Below, piece by piece: positions 63,651 through 64,000 of a DNA stretch of 64,000 nt (position 1 is its first letter; the number at the start of each line of letters is the position of its first letter). Source of the stretch: Siphonodentalium dalli. Lineage: Eukaryota; Mollusca; Scaphopoda; Gadilida; Siphonodentaliidae. The position numbers and the translations under genes are program-made. The DNA is taken from positions 16,740,440 to 16,804,439 of the forward strand of contig CP136061.1 in assembly GCA_032622095.1 (NCBI GenBank), in the 5' to 3' direction. Below the pieces are notes generated by a model. It ran no database searches, was not told where the DNA came from, and was given only the letters and a program-made list of their open reading frames with translations.

Positions 63651-64000
63651 CTACGCTTCTCTGACTTTCGATATCGTATCCTTGTTAGCCCATGTATTTC
63701 GATTTTTTCCCCTGTTAAAACATTTCTTAGGTATGTGCGCATCAGCTAGTTCCATGACGGATTTGTTGAACATATTCCAGGCTTGTTGTAGTTCTATTTC
63801 ATGTAATCCTGACCAATCTTTCTCTCCCAGTTGTTGTCGTATCATATCGTAATTACCTTTGTGCCATAGAAAGCTGGGCTCCTTTGAATACTGATGGGCA
63901 GTTAATAGAGATGGTTCTATTTCAAACATAATAACGTCATGGTCGCTTTTACCTAGTGCTGCTTCGTGATCAATATTACTAATAACATCCAGATTATTTG
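63651..64000 (-). pseudogene. endonuclease end and linker of the same retrotransposon
   Basis: The frame is open from 64000 down to about 63653 and contains AALGKSDHDVI, SKEPSFLWHKGNYDMIRQQL and WNMFNKSVMELADAHIPKK. It then shifts by one base relative to KRRAYKKYRRSR, which meets a TGA and continues into the RT ORF. The SDH of the AP-like endonuclease is intact; the rest of the domain lies outside. Confidence 0.85.

Larger units (their letters stand above)
61690..64000 (-). mobile_element. CR1/Jockey-type non-LTR retrotransposon, runs off the window
   Basis: Reading minus from 64000: end of an AP endonuclease domain (LGKSDHDVIMFEIE, with the catalytic-type SDH), a linker, then the RT ORF. 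The 3' UTR is about 100 bp and ends in GATACTGATGATACTGATAT, a microsatellite-like tail instead of poly(A). Only one frameshift (near 63650) and one stop (near 63620) were seen, so this is the youngest retroelement in the window. Confidence 0.9.

Overview
The window is eukaryotic: AT-rich, intron-bearing and dominated by repeats and nested transposons, with no operons or bacterial signals. The repeat style suggests a lophotrochozoan, most likely a mollusc: rolling-circle-like elements starting ACAAGAG, cores reading GGGCCATAACTC, tails rich in GACGGACG, piggyBac- and hAT-type MITEs and CR1/L2-like retrotransposons. This assignment is inference.

One cellular gene is recognised. It is an orthologue of the C2H2 zinc-finger gene ZNF277 on the minus strand, running from a near-N-terminal exon at 59648-59898 to the stop codon at 21831. 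Ten coding exons were read by eye. All nine small exons from 40272 down to 21831 join with matching phase and GT/AG junctions, so the gene looks intact. At least one exon between 40273 and 59647 was not found, and any exon 5' of 59898 lies outside or is unrecognised.

The most unusual feature is in this gene. Five of its exons are joined to tandem arrays whose unit is a copy of the exon's own edge. Three arrays repeat the exon 3' end with its splice donor (units 54, 63 and 50 bp). One repeats the splice acceptor with the first exon bases (about 49 bp). One repeats most of the last coding exon (exactly 128 bp).

Layout. 1-11277: dispersed repeats, a minisatellite of about 32 copies (3465-4912) and several MITEs. 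11278-14640: a decayed Ty3/gypsy retrotransposon with a 183-bp LTR, interrupted by a piggyBac-like MITE (itself hit by a non-LTR fragment) and by a CCCAGGT-rich minisatellite. 16107-18173: a rolling-circle-like element with eleven 161-bp core repeats; a second copy at 38243-39054 has three. 19297-20097: a 23-bp minisatellite. 21190-40272: 3' half of ZNF277 with its arrays and intronic transposons. 40273-59647: a very large intron interval with a decayed L2-like retrotransposon (45988-48540) carrying two hAT-type insertions, a cluster of a palindromic word (50995-52215), a 190-bp array and a 2.0-kb hAT-type element containing a satellite array. 61066-61570: a 40-bp minisatellite. 61690 to the end: a fairly young CR1/Jockey-type retrotransposon with a long reverse-transcriptase ORF.

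Many insertions have exact target-site duplications, so their order of arrival can be read directly. A roughly 69-nt near-perfect hairpin recurs inside MITEs with at least four different terminal inverted repeats, and a second palindromic family (core GAGGTCCCCAGAGGGTGAA) occurs at least eight times.
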